Source: Aquisalinus flavus
Lineage (GTDB): Bacteria > Pseudomonadota > Alphaproteobacteria > Caulobacterales > Parvularculaceae
DNA length: 64,000 bases
Direction: 5' to 3'
NCBI RefSeq assembly: GCF_022559625.1
Contig: NZ_CP042288.1
Span: forward strand, 1,689,409-1,753,408
Below are positions 18,701 through 27,396 of this stretch, in pieces. The position numbers were made by a program, and so were the translations under genes. Position 1 is the stretch's first letter. Each line of letters begins with the position of its first letter. The notes under the pieces were generated by a model. The model saw only the letters and a program-made list of their open reading frames with translations. It made no database searches and was not told where the DNA came from.

Positions 18701-18831
18701 TGCGAATCCTCGATATTATCCGCATCATTGCTGTCCTGCGCAGCCGCCGGCATGGCCAGGGACAGTGCCGAAACACCGCCCATCAGCGCGATGGAGAGCT
18801 TCACGCCCCTCAGGTTATTGGTCTTGATCAT
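15796..18831 (-). CDS. TonB-dependent receptor, TIGR01782 (Xanthomonas/Caulobacter) type
   Basis: Large (1011-residue) outer-membrane receptor. It has a signal peptide (ending MPAAAQ), a TonB-box-like EDIIIVQGIRQSLE, and the subfamily's characteristic plug start KRNSQGVVDAITAEDIGKFPD and NLAESLQRVTGVSINR, then a long barrel ending GARFSF. This subfamily often imports oligosaccharides in Caulobacter and Xanthomonas relatives, which agrees with the GH3 gene upstream. ATG 18831 is chosen because GGGAGGATTACC precedes it and it directly starts the signal peptide; an upstream in-frame start at 18885 adds only non-signal sequence. Confidence 0.92.
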   Translation of the reverse strand: MIKTNNLRGVKLSIALMGGVSALSLAMPAAAQDSNDADNIEDSQAQAEDIIIVQGIRQSLEASSDVKRNSQGVVDAITAEDIGKFPDTNLAESLQRVTGVSINRQNGEGSQVTVRGFGPDFNLVLLNGRQMPTAFLTGGAPASRSFDFGNLASEGIASVRVYKTGRAAVPTGGIGSTLNILTARPLDAPGMRFSVGAKGVIDDSVTELGDGTSFTPEYSGIYSNTFADDTFGVAVVGSYQKRDSGFAQFATPDGWRGAYLGSENNWGTLPQPPADTQVTNRPGPDDIYSVPQSSNYSLTDISRERINGQLALQYRPIETLTATLDYFYSQNKVETRRSDLSVWFNHGNTTSAWGDGPISDIVFYNEDFAPGTTDLSMGAARFATVSENNSLGFNVEWEATDNLSFELDVHDSSAESGNDSPFGTAGVLGTADFSLNYQGVDFSSDLPTLSLGWEDPFTDISADRMRATGATIQDSFIRTEIQQIQLVSTYEFDNSIVRSVDFGVSSTTNDYRSTFSNNQRDSWGGVGTPEDYPDDIWQRADLASNFDQFDGYKDTFQDFFIIDFDRLAAALDQPIGGFAPLCGGTGTCINPILETDRRTQEESLAAFFEVDTEFMLGAWPASVVGGVRYEETEVTSEALVPIPTGTQWVAVNEFGFLGTNNPDNRDFTELTGEYDFILPAIDFQVEPREDVVLRASYSKTMTRPSYADIQGGQTFAPIFRIDGAQGSAGNPALEPFLSTNIDFSAEWYYENGSYLSAGYFNKEVENFIGNEVVGGQTPFDVYTPYQGERYDAAVAALGTTDAEAIRQWIFENADPSTFEITGGTPGAYVGNIFGVAGEDPLLEFRISRPVNDDQTKTVDGWEFAWQHLLGDTGFGWILNYTLVDGDVEFDNLSVPISGDVQTPLLGLSNSYNVIGFYDRNGFQVRAAYNWRDKFLTSATGVSGTPNNPLYVEDYGQLDVNASYDVTDRITVFAEGINVTNETSRVVGRSAAYVNFATQTGPRYAVGARFSF

Positions 18832-19252
18832 GGTAATCCTCCCTCTGATTGTCGTTAGGTGGTTTGATTTTTTGTCTTGAAACACCGGGTTCCACCGTGC
18901 GCAAAGTTATGACGGGTACACGCCCCAGGCAGGATCTCCTGCCCGCTTTTGCCCATTGAATGAACCGTAAGTCCGAAGTCCTCCTTGCCGCCTTCCACGA
19001 GCGCATGCCGTGCTGACGGATATTTTTTCTTATGGTGATCCATTGCCCGGTACGGCTTCAATTGATTTGCGGTGGGACGGACAGATGCTGCGGCAAAACG
19101 GAAATGTTCAACGCTAACAATGGGCTTTGAGGCCACGCGAAGGCCGGGTACGCAGGCACGGATCGGCCATTTTCCCGGTGTGCAGAATCGAAAACGGACG
19201 GGTGCGGAGCAGCCCTTCCGCTTAATGATAGCGCTATCGCAATACCGAATTG
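18832..19252. other. 421-base gap between the GH3 and TonB-receptor genes
   Basis: No convincing gene. The segment should hold the promoter of the TonB receptor gene (reading leftwards) and contains one perfect 12-base palindrome near its right end. Short open frames here lack coding character. Confidence 0.5.
19227..19238. promoter_or_regulatory. Perfect palindrome GATAGCGCTATC, LacI-type operator candidate
   Basis: A 12-base perfect palindrome with the central GCGC typical of many LacI-family operators, lying just after the GH3 stop and about 390 bases before the TonB receptor start. No LacI-family gene is in the window. It could control the receptor from a distance or be a small 3' hairpin. 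Confidence 0.4.
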
Positions 19253-21517
19253 TCAGTCGCCAGTGCGGGTAAAGCTGGCACCCAGGTCAGCCATCGACGA
19301 GCCGCCGACATAGACCTCGAATGCGCCATACTCGACCGTGAAGTTCCCATGCTGATCATAAAATCCCAGCTCGGCGCCGCTGAGCTCGAAGGTCACCTGC
19401 GTGATCTCGCCCGGGACGAGCATGACCTTTTCAAATCCCTTCAGCTCCCTGACCGGGCGGGCGACGCTGGCCACGGGATCACGCAGGTAAAGCTGCACGA
19501 CTTCCTCACCCGCCATCTCGCCGGTGTTCTCCACCATGACCGACACCGTCACGGCGCCAGCGTTTTGCACTATCTCGAGCTCTGAATAGGCAAAGCCGGT
19601 ATAGCTGAGGCCATGGCCGAACGGATAGAGCGGGGTGTTCGGCAGGTCATTGTAATGCGACCAGAAGACCTCGTTTTCCAGCGGCCCGGGGCGGCCGGTA
19701 TTCAGGTAATTGTAATAGACCGGGATCTGCCCGACAGAACGCGGGAAGCTCATCGGCAGCTTGCCGCCGGGGTTATGCGCGCCGGTCACCACACTCGCAA
19801 TGGCGTGACCGCTCTCATGCCCCAGATGCCAGGCCTGCACGATGGCGGGAATATTGGCATCGGCCCAGTCGAGGATCAGCGGACGGCCGCTCATCACTAC
19901 CAGCACCGTCGCGGGATTGGCGGCATGGACGGCCTCGAGCAATTCCTGTTGAACACCGGGAAGACCGATATCGGATCGCGAGCGCCCTTCCCCGCTTTGC
20001 AGGCCGTCCTCGCCAAGGACCAGGACGACCTTGTCGGCCTTGCGCGCGGCGGCAACGGCGGCGTCGAAGCCGCTGCGGTCGCTCGTATTGACCACCACAG
20101 GCTGCGGGAAGCCGGCTTCGCCGACCTGCACGGCAGCCCCTTCGCGATAGGTGAAATCGACGCCGGCAGCCTCGAACCCTTCCACGACCGAGACTGCTGT
20201 GTCGCTCTCCCCGGCGGCGCGCCAGTTTCCGAGCGGGGTATCCTTGTCGGCGGCGAGCGCGCCGATCAGGGCGATTTTCTCGCCTTGCTTCAGCGGCAGC
20301 AGGCTGTCCTCGTTTTTCAGCAGCACGATGGAGTCCTTCGCCACCTCAAGCGCGATTGCGCGGTGCGCCGGTGCCATCAGGATATCCTCCTGAGCCGGAT
20401 CATCGACATAGCGGTAGGGGTCAGCGAAAAGGCCAAGCTCATGCTTGACGCGCAGCACCCGCCTCACGGCATCGTCGACCAGCGCGATATCGACATCGCC
20501 GCTCTCAACCAGGTCAGCCAGGTGATCGCGGTAGACATAGGATTCCATGTCCATGTCCGACCCCGCCTCGATCGCCAGTTCCGCCGCATCCCGCTCGCTC
20601 GCGGCAAAGCCGTGATCGATCATTTCACGCCCGGACCCCCAGTCGGACACGATGAAACCGTCAAAGCCCCACGCCCCTTTCAGCAGGTCGCGCTGGAGAT
20701 AGGAATCACCTGTCGCGGGCACGCCGTTCAGCGTGTTGAACGAGTTCATCGCGGTGCGCACATTGGCCTCGTCAATGGCGGCCTTGAACGGCGGCAGGAT
20801 GATATTGTGCAGCGTCACCGAACCGACATCGACAGTGTTGTAATCGCGCCCGCCCTCGGAAAAGCCGTACCCGGCGAGATGCTTGATTGTCGCCGCGATC
20901 GTGTCGTCCGCTGACAGATCATCGCCCTGGAACCCGTTGACCCGGGCAACGGCAACGCGCGAACCGAGATAGGGATCCTCCCCCGCCCCTTCCATGACGC
21001 GGCCCCAGCGCGGGTCGCGCGAGATGTCGACCATGGGGGCGAAGGTCCAGTTCAGACCCTGGGCCGCGGCCTCGATAGCGGCGATACGGGCGCTCTGTTC
21101 GATCAGGTCGAGGTCCCAGCTCGCGGCCTCGGCCAGCGGGATCGGGAAGATTGTCTTATGCCCATGCACCACGTCATAGCCAAAGATCAGCGGGATACCG
21201 AGCCGCGAATCCTCGACCGCAAGTTCCTGCACCGCCCGAACCTCGTCGCGGCCGACGACATTCAGCATCGAGCCGACACGGCCGTCGCGTACCTGGTCGA
21301 ACTTTTCTTCCTGTTCACCGCCTTGCGGGGCGGGGCCCGTCGCGTCCCAGAAAGAGCTGTATTGGGTCAACTGGCCGATTTTCTCCTCCAGAGTCATCTC
21401 TGCGAGCAGCGCATCGATCTGCCGCTCGACATCATCCTGCGCGAGGGCAGCGACCGGCGAAAAAACTGGAGAAAGGCCAGCCATCACGGCGAGGCCGGCA
21501 AGGAATTTCCTGATCAT
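19253..21517 (-). CDS. bglX: Glycoside hydrolase family 3 (BglX-like beta-glucosidase), exported
   Basis: Exported GH3 enzyme of 754 residues that removes beta-linked sugars from oligosaccharide ends. It has a signal peptide (PVAALAQDD), an N-terminal TIM barrel with MTLEEKIGQLTQ, GYDVVHGHKTIFPIPLA and KHLAGYG, and the nucleophile Asp in FIVSDWGS. The C-terminal alpha/beta domain and fibronectin-III-like tail are complete (LYPFGHGLSYT). Its length is normal. With the TonB receptor downstream it suggests periplasmic processing of an imported glycan or glycoside. The substrate is not resolved; the symbol is by family resemblance. Confidence 0.88.
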   Translation of the reverse strand: MIRKFLAGLAVMAGLSPVFSPVAALAQDDVERQIDALLAEMTLEEKIGQLTQYSSFWDATGPAPQGGEQEEKFDQVRDGRVGSMLNVVGRDEVRAVQELAVEDSRLGIPLIFGYDVVHGHKTIFPIPLAEAASWDLDLIEQSARIAAIEAAAQGLNWTFAPMVDISRDPRWGRVMEGAGEDPYLGSRVAVARVNGFQGDDLSADDTIAATIKHLAGYGFSEGGRDYNTVDVGSVTLHNIILPPFKAAIDEANVRTAMNSFNTLNGVPATGDSYLQRDLLKGAWGFDGFIVSDWGSGREMIDHGFAASERDAAELAIEAGSDMDMESYVYRDHLADLVESGDVDIALVDDAVRRVLRVKHELGLFADPYRYVDDPAQEDILMAPAHRAIALEVAKDSIVLLKNEDSLLPLKQGEKIALIGALAADKDTPLGNWRAAGESDTAVSVVEGFEAAGVDFTYREGAAVQVGEAGFPQPVVVNTSDRSGFDAAVAAARKADKVVLVLGEDGLQSGEGRSRSDIGLPGVQQELLEAVHAANPATVLVVMSGRPLILDWADANIPAIVQAWHLGHESGHAIASVVTGAHNPGGKLPMSFPRSVGQIPVYYNYLNTGRPGPLENEVFWSHYNDLPNTPLYPFGHGLSYTGFAYSELEIVQNAGAVTVSVMVENTGEMAGEEVVQLYLRDPVASVARPVRELKGFEKVMLVPGEITQVTFELSGAELGFYDQHGNFTVEYGAFEVYVGGSSMADLGASFTRTGD

Positions 21518-21704
21518 TGTTTCCGTCCCAGAGGTAGTTTTTTCTCATCAATGCCTGAAATGGAGTCCGGCTGGACCGGTCAAAACAGACGTGGGGGAAC
21601 GATTTACCGATATGGGAAAGACCGCAATATCTGTGCGGTCGAATGGCCGCTTGCTGCGGCAGGACGGATCGTGCACGGCGCAATCGCGCCCGACCGTCCC
21701 GCGG

Positions 21705-22451
21705 TCAGGCCTCGCCCGTCAACCGGTGAACGGCGTCGCGATAGCTGCGGCTGACCTTGACCGCAACGCCATTTGTGAGCGTTACCAGCGCCTCACCCTT
21801 GGCCAGCAGGCGCACTTCCCGCACATGCCGCGCGGAGATGATGGTGGAACGGTGAACGCGCACGAAGAGATCGTCCGGCAACTGCTTTTCCAGCGCCCGC
21901 AACGTCCTGCGCAGGGCATATTCGCGCGATGGCGTGTGGATCAGCGAATAGTCCCCCGCCGCTTCGATCGAATAGACGTCCTCATAGGGGATGAAGTAGA
22001 CATGGCCGGCATCCTTGACCTTCAGCATGCCACTGCGCTCGGGCTGAGGCGAATCGGCCTTGTCATTGCCCATCTCCGTCGACGCGATCAGTGAATTGAG
22101 CCTGACGGCTTTTTCCACCGCCTTGCCGACCCGTTCCGGATCGAGCGGCTTCATCAGGTAATCGATGGCGTCGACACCGAAGGCATCGACCGCATATTCG
22201 GCGTGCGCCGTGGCGAAGACCAGCAGCGGCTTGGGATCGACACGCATGTGTTTGGAGGCATCGACGCCGCCCAGTTCTGGCATCTCGATGTCGAGCACGA
22301 CAAGGTCGATGCCACCCTCATTGATCACTTCCAAAGCGTCGATGATGGACTGGCAGGACATGACGATCTCCACCGCCCCGGTGTCCTTCAACAGCGATGT
22401 CGCCAGTTCCAGCGCCGGCAATTCATCGTCGCACACGATTGTTCTGAGCAT
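21705..22451 (-). CDS. LytTR-family response regulator
   Basis: The 248-residue regulator has an N-terminal receiver domain (CDDE acidic pair, phospho-acceptor Asp in LVVLDIEMPEL, DYLMKPLD with the conserved Lys) and a C-terminal LytTR DNA-binding domain (EAAGDYSLIHT, FVRVHRSTIISARHV). ATG 22451 is used because it directly starts the receiver domain; upstream codons look non-coding. It is divergent from a LytS-type kinase gene starting at 22612, the obvious partner. It is convergent with nothing and is followed on the same strand, after about 190 bases, by the GH3 gene, so it may control the glycan/halogenase locus. Confidence 0.9.
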   Translation of the reverse strand: MLRTIVCDDELPALELATSLLKDTGAVEIVMSCQSIIDALEVINEGGIDLVVLDIEMPELGGVDASKHMRVDPKPLLVFATAHAEYAVDAFGVDAIDYLMKPLDPERVGKAVEKAVRLNSLIASTEMGNDKADSPQPERSGMLKVKDAGHVYFIPYEDVYSIEAAGDYSLIHTPSREYALRRTLRALEKQLPDDLFVRVHRSTIISARHVREVRLLAKGEALVTLTNGVAVKVSRSYRDAVHRLTGEA

Positions 22452-22611
22452 ATCTCCCATCCTTTGGTCGGGAACTATAGGGTCGGTGCCCGTGACTGCC
22501 AAACCGTTTATCAGCCGGCCCGGCCCGGGGCCGCGACGAGCCCGGCCACTGCCTGCTTGACTTGACGCAGCCAATTCTCCCACCCTGAGGGCAGTCAGAC
22601 GGAAACGCTTC

Positions 22612-23817
22612 ATGCAGACCACTTTCGATCAATATATCCAGCCGCGACTCGCCTCGCCGGGTCATCAGTACTGGCTGTTCCAGATCGCCGGCTGGTCAGC
22701 GATGACGATGCTGAGCTATTTCAGCCTGACCCTGTGGTACAATCCCGGTCAGTGGACGCCGGCCTTTCACACCATTCTGCAATCGATCCTCGGCCTGCTC
22801 GTCAGCCACCCCTTGCGCTGGATCGCCTCGGCGGCATGGGAGAAGCCGCTGGTCAGTCGTATCCTGATCAATGTCGGCGCAATCCTCGGCGCGAGCCTCG
22901 CCTGGACCTTCCTGCGGCTGATCACCTTCCAGTGGCTGACCGCCGAGATCGTCAATCCGAAGGATTATGGCGGCTGGCTGTTTGCCTCCGTCATCGTCTT
23001 CGGCTCCTGGATCTTCTGCTATCATGCCCTGAAATATTACCGCCAGCTGATGGAACAGCGGGAACTGGCCATCGCGGCACAGCGCGACGTGCTCGAAGCC
23101 AAGAGCCTTGCCCAGGAGGAAAGCGTCAAGCGCCTGACCGCCGAGAGCCTCTATCGCGAGGCGCGCCTGCGGATGTTGAAATACCAGATCAACCCGCATT
23201 TCCTGTTCAATGCGCTGAACTCGGTCACCCTGCTGGTGCGCAAGGGCGAAGCTGACAACGCGGCGCAGATGCTCTCGCGCATCGCCGACTTCCTGCGTGT
23301 CAGCCTCGAGCACAATGACGAACTGGAACATACGCTCGCAGAGGAGATCGACGTGCTGGACCTCTATCTCAGCATCGAGAAGCTGCGTTTCGGTGACCGT
23401 CTGCAAACCGAGTTTTCGCTCACCAGCGAGGCCGAGCGCTTCATCGTGCCGAGCTTCCTGCTTCAGCCCCTGTTCGAGAATGCGATGAAATACGCCGTCG
23501 GGCGTAGCCTGAAGCCGACCCGGATCACCCTTGAGGGCCGGGTCGAGAATGGCTGGCTGGAGCTATGCATTGCCGATACAGGCCCCGGCATCGACTTCGC
23601 CAAGACCGGCGATGACGAGCGCTCGACCGGCATCGGCCTGCGTAATGTCGAACAGCGCCTGCGCTCTTCCTATCGCGACAATTTCCGCTTCGACCTCGCC
23701 CCGAACCACCCGCACGGGCTGAAAATCAACCTCGCGATCAAGGACGACAATCCGCGTGCCGGCGCCAGCAGCAAGATCAGTAAGCCAGTGGGCATGCCGG
23801 TCGCCACGGATGAGTAA
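22612..23817 (+). CDS. LytS-type membrane histidine kinase
   Basis: The 401-residue kinase has four hydrophobic segments in residues 20-145 with no large sensor domain, a coiled linker, then the His_kinase domain with QINPHFLFNALNSV (phospho-acceptor His) and an HATPase domain with LLQPLFENAMKYAV and ADTGPGID plus STGIGLRNVEQRL. This architecture pairs with LytTR regulators, and such a gene lies divergently 160 bases away. It probably senses a membrane-linked signal, perhaps related to the GH3/TonB locus. The last residues are low-complexity. Confidence 0.9.
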   Translation: MQTTFDQYIQPRLASPGHQYWLFQIAGWSAMTMLSYFSLTLWYNPGQWTPAFHTILQSILGLLVSHPLRWIASAAWEKPLVSRILINVGAILGASLAWTFLRLITFQWLTAEIVNPKDYGGWLFASVIVFGSWIFCYHALKYYRQLMEQRELAIAAQRDVLEAKSLAQEESVKRLTAESLYREARLRMLKYQINPHFLFNALNSVTLLVRKGEADNAAQMLSRIADFLRVSLEHNDELEHTLAEEIDVLDLYLSIEKLRFGDRLQTEFSLTSEAERFIVPSFLLQPLFENAMKYAVGRSLKPTRITLEGRVENGWLELCIADTGPGIDFAKTGDDERSTGIGLRNVEQRLRSSYRDNFRFDLAPNHPHGLKINLAIKDDNPRAGASSKISKPVGMPVATDE

Positions 23818-23861
23818 GTGCTACCCTGCGTTAGAATGCTTCGACAGAGGGTTGCAGGGAT

Positions 23862-25664
23862 CTAGTCCACTCCAGCGATGATGCTGGACGGTCTCGGCAC
23901 CGCGGCGGGGTTCGTCACCGGTGCCCGCCTGTCAATCGCCGCCTGCGTGCCGTCATGATCGAGCGCCGACATCGCCTCGAACTGGTCGAGAAACACCTTC
24001 CCCGTCAGGCCCTTCAGGAAGCGGGTATCCTTGAGCCTGTCCATTACCGGTCCCTTGACTTCGGACAGGTGCAGGCACACCCCGGTGTCGTTCAGCCGGT
24101 CATTGATGGCTTCTAGACTTTCCAGCGCGCTGGCATCGATCTTGTTGACCGCCGGACACATCAGCACGAGATGCCTGATAGCGGGCCTGTTGCCGATAAT
24201 GCCATAGACAAGGTCTTCCAGGAACCGCGCATTGGCGAAGTAGAGGCTCTCATCGATCCGTATCGTGACGACTGCTGGCGATATGGCGACTTCATGCCGG
24301 TTGACATTGCGGAAATGATGGGTACCTGGCACCTGGCCAACGATCGCGAAATGCGGCCGGCTGGTATTATACAGGTGCAGGAACAGCGACAGGGCAACGC
24401 CGGTGGTCACCCCCAGTTCGACACCGAACCCCAGCGTCACCACGATCGTTGCGGCCATTGCCGCGAAATCTGTTTTCGAATAGCGCCAGACATTCACGAT
24501 CTGCGGGAAATCGACGAGCGAAAGTACCGCGACAATGATCGTCGCGGCGAGAACGGCCTGCGGCAGATAGAAGAGGTATGGCGTCAGGAACAGTGTCGCA
24601 AGGGCGATGCCGGCCGCCGTGAAGGCGCCGGCAGCCGGGGTTTCGGCCCCGGCATCGAAATTTACCGCCGATCGCGCGAGCCCGCCCGTCACCGGATAGC
24701 CGCTGGAAATACCTGCCGACAGGCTCGCCGCCCCCAGGGCGATCAACTCCTGGTTCGGATCGATGCGCTGGCGCCGCTTGGCCGCCAGCGTCTTGGCAAC
24801 GGACACGGACTCGACGAAACCGATAAGGGCGATAAGCCCCGCTGAGCCGGCGAGCTGCGTCCAGACATCTGCGTTGAAGTCAGGCATGCCGAGCGACGGC
24901 AAAGATCCGGGTACGGACCCCAATATCCTGACCCCCTGCCCGTCAAGACCCATCGCGGCGACAGCGACGATACTGGCAATGACAGCGAAAACCGGCCCGG
25001 CCCTGGCGATGATCATCGCTGGCTTCACAGCCAACCCCGCCTTGACCAGCATGTCCTTGAGCATGCCCCGCGCCCAGAACAGGAACAGGAGCGACGATCC
25101 GCCGATGATGACCGTCGGTATATTGATGGCGCCGAGATGGGAAACGATCGAGGCGATCAGGGTCGGCAGTGTATGTCCGTGGGCGGATATGCCGAGAATA
25201 TGCTTCAGCTGCGATGCGGCAATGATGATGCCCGACGCCGTGATAAAGCCGGAAATGACCGGATGGCTGAGGAAATTGGCGAGGAAGCCGAGCCGGAACA
25301 CCCCCAGCAACAACAGCATCAGCCCCGACAGGAAGGCGAGGATCAAGGCTGCCTCGATATATTCGGCGCTGCCGGCGGCCGCGATCTTTCCCGCCGCGGC
25401 CGCCGTCATCAGCGACAGGATGGCAACCGGCCCGACAGCGAGCGTGCGGCTGGTACCGAAGATCGCATAGGCGATCAGTGGCAGGATCGAGGCATACAGG
25501 CCAATCTGGGGCGGCAGCCCGGCCAGCATCGCATAGGCCAGCGATTGCGGGATCAGCATGATCGTGACGATCACCGCCGCAACGGCATCATTGACGAATG
25601 TCTCGCCCTTGTAATGACGCGCCCAGCCGAGGATCGGGAAATATCTTGATGGTCGAAATTGCAT
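23862..25664 (-). CDS. SulP-family anion permease with STAS domain
   Basis: Inner-membrane transporter of 600 residues from the SLC26/SulP family (sulfate, bicarbonate or other anions). It has 10-12 hydrophobic segments, the family motif IPQSLAYAMLAGLPPQIGLYAS, and a C-terminal STAS domain (about 460-560, with HLVLMCPAVNKIDASALESL). ATG 25664 follows GGAGGCGG; the longer upstream frame overlaps the SQR gene and is rejected. It is the last gene of a sulfide-oxidation operon, 44 bases after SQR. That suggests it exports or balances sulfate, sulfite or thiosulfate made from persulfide; this is inference. Confidence 0.88.
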   Translation of the reverse strand: MQFRPSRYFPILGWARHYKGETFVNDAVAAVIVTIMLIPQSLAYAMLAGLPPQIGLYASILPLIAYAIFGTSRTLAVGPVAILSLMTAAAAGKIAAAGSAEYIEAALILAFLSGLMLLLLGVFRLGFLANFLSHPVISGFITASGIIIAASQLKHILGISAHGHTLPTLIASIVSHLGAINIPTVIIGGSSLLFLFWARGMLKDMLVKAGLAVKPAMIIARAGPVFAVIASIVAVAAMGLDGQGVRILGSVPGSLPSLGMPDFNADVWTQLAGSAGLIALIGFVESVSVAKTLAAKRRQRIDPNQELIALGAASLSAGISSGYPVTGGLARSAVNFDAGAETPAAGAFTAAGIALATLFLTPYLFYLPQAVLAATIIVAVLSLVDFPQIVNVWRYSKTDFAAMAATIVVTLGFGVELGVTTGVALSLFLHLYNTSRPHFAIVGQVPGTHHFRNVNRHEVAISPAVVTIRIDESLYFANARFLEDLVYGIIGNRPAIRHLVLMCPAVNKIDASALESLEAINDRLNDTGVCLHLSEVKGPVMDRLKDTRFLKGLTGKVFLDQFEAMSALDHDGTQAAIDRRAPVTNPAAVPRPSSIIAGVD

Positions 25665-25708
25665 CTGTATCCGCCTCCGGCGGCTTTCGGGTGTCGGCGG
25701 ATCAATGA

Positions 25709-26944
25709 TCAGAGCGGCTGATCTATCAGTTTCGGTTTCACCATCCACTCCTTGCCTTTCAGCATTCCCTTCCAATAGATCGGCGGCAGCATCCTCTCCT
25801 TCAGGAACCAGGCACTGCCTGTCGCTTTCGTCCCGTCGAGAAGCCATGACGGGAAGGATGGCAGCAAGGTTCCGCCATAGCCGAACTCGGCCAGAACGAT
25901 CTTGCCACGCTCGACCGTCAACGGACATGATCCGTAGCCATCATACATCGCTCTTGGGTCCTTGCCGTCGAGATGCTGGAGGGTATTCACGGCGACGATC
26001 GGCGCCTGCTTGCGGGCGGCGGCGGCCGTCTTGGCATTGGGCGTGGAAGCGGCATCGCCAAGACCGAAAATATTGGCGTACTTGTTGTGGGTCATCGTAT
26101 GCTGATCGACATCGACCCATCCGGCCTCATTGGCCAACGGACTGCGAGCAATGAAATCCGGCGCCGTCTGCGGCGGACAGACATGTATCATGTCAAAACC
26201 ACGTTCGATGATTTCTATCTTGTCATCGCGCTTGCGCTCGAAGGCCGCCACCTTTCGATCACCATCCACGGATATCAGATTGTCGAAGAAACAAAGATCG
26301 ATCCCGTATTTCTCGACATAGTCCATCAGAGCCGGCACATAGGTCTGTACGCCGAACAGCACGCCGCCGGCATTGTGAAATTCTACGTCAATATCTTCCA
26401 GCACACCGCGCTTCAGCCAGGCATCGCACGACAGATACATCGCTTTTTGCGGTGCGCCTGCGCATTTGATCGGCATCGGTGGCTGGGTGAAGAGCGCCCT
26501 GCCGCTGCTGACAGTTTGTACAAGCTCCCACGTATACGGCGCAAGGTCATAGCGATAGTTCGAGGTGACACCGTTTCGGCCCAGAGCATCCTCCAGCCCG
26601 GCAATTCCTGCCCAGTTGAGCTTCAGTCCCGGCGCAACGACAAGCGCCTCATAGCTCAGCTCCTCGCCATTATCGAGAGCGATTGCATTGCGCTCAGGGA
26701 AAAACTCGGTGACCGCGGCCTTCTTCCATCGGGCCCCTGACGGAATGAGATCTTTCATCTCGCGTTCGGTCTCTTGCGGCTTGAAGACGCCGCCGCCGAC
26801 AAGCGTCCATCCCGGCTGGTAATAATGCTTTGGCGCGGGCTCGACGATGACGATATCGAGACTGCGCCGGCGAGACAGAAGGCTTGCCGCTGTCGACAGG
26901 CCTGCGGCACCGCCGCCTATGATTATCACGTCATGTCGAGACAT
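25709..26944 (-). CDS. sqr: Sulfide:quinone oxidoreductase (type II-like)
   Basis: FAD enzyme of the membrane surface that oxidises sulfide and passes electrons to quinone, leaving persulfide. Its 411 residues show the dinucleotide motif IIGGGAAGLSTAASLL, the redox Cys regions PPMPIKCAGAPQKAMYL and YGSCPLTVERG, the FAD-binding FGLGDAASTPNAKTAAA and a C-terminal membrane-binding helix region. This pattern matches mitochondrial-like SQR. GGAGGAAAAT precedes the ATG. It lies between DUF442 and SulP in a repressor-controlled sulfide operon. Confidence 0.9.
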   Translation of the reverse strand: MSRHDVIIIGGGAAGLSTAASLLSRRRSLDIVIVEPAPKHYYQPGWTLVGGGVFKPQETEREMKDLIPSGARWKKAAVTEFFPERNAIALDNGEELSYEALVVAPGLKLNWAGIAGLEDALGRNGVTSNYRYDLAPYTWELVQTVSSGRALFTQPPMPIKCAGAPQKAMYLSCDAWLKRGVLEDIDVEFHNAGGVLFGVQTYVPALMDYVEKYGIDLCFFDNLISVDGDRKVAAFERKRDDKIEIIERGFDMIHVCPPQTAPDFIARSPLANEAGWVDVDQHTMTHNKYANIFGLGDAASTPNAKTAAAARKQAPIVAVNTLQHLDGKDPRAMYDGYGSCPLTVERGKIVLAEFGYGGTLLPSFPSWLLDGTKATGSAWFLKERMLPPIYWKGMLKGKEWMVKPKLIDQPL

Positions 26945-26965
26945 ATTTTCCTCCGCAAGGTGATC

Positions 26966-27382
26966 TTATGATTTTTTCAGAAGCGGCGCCATCGGCTCGA
27001 GGTCGTAACCTGCACGCCTGGCGAGCTTGATGATCTCGTCGGCGGAATAGCGCCCGGCATTGGCAAGCGCCCACAGCTTCATCGACCGCATGCCGGAGCG
27101 GCAGAACGCGAATACCGGTCCATAGGCCTCATCCAGAACTGCGCGGAAATCCGAAACGTCCTCGTCCGAGATCGCCGACCCGACGACAGGAATATGGCGA
27201 TAGTGCAACCGCTCCTGCAATGCGCTCGCCAGCAGGCTGGCAGCAGATGACTGATCATCCTCCTCGCCGTCGGGCCTGTTGTTCACGACCGTGGTAAAGC
27301 CGGCGGACGCGATCTCCCGCAAATCCCCCGGCTCGATCTGTGGCGACACGGTAAAACTGTCCGTGACCTTTCGGAATTCCAT
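26966..27382 (-). CDS. DUF442 / TIGR01244 phosphatase-rhodanese-like protein
   Basis: The 138-residue protein carries a P-loop FCRSGMRS (CxxxxR with Cys near residue 108), the fold shared by tyrosine phosphatases and rhodaneses. In many bacteria this domain is fused to the persulfide-dioxygenase-like MBL protein (BLH). Here the two are separate adjacent genes, 14 bases apart. The likely role is sulfur transfer from persulfide rather than phosphatase activity. GGGGGGAGGG precedes the ATG. Confidence 0.85.
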   Translation of the reverse strand: MEFRKVTDSFTVSPQIEPGDLREIASAGFTTVVNNRPDGEEDDQSSAASLLASALQERLHYRHIPVVGSAISDEDVSDFRAVLDEAYGPVFAFCRSGMRSMKLWALANAGRYSADEIIKLARRAGYDLEPMAPLLKKS

Positions 27383-27396
27383 TGCGCCCTCCCCCC

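Noticed and set aside
25665..25928. N-terminal extension of SulP to 25928
   Set aside because: It overlaps the SQR 3' end, has no permease-like sequence, and ATG 25664 has a ribosome site.
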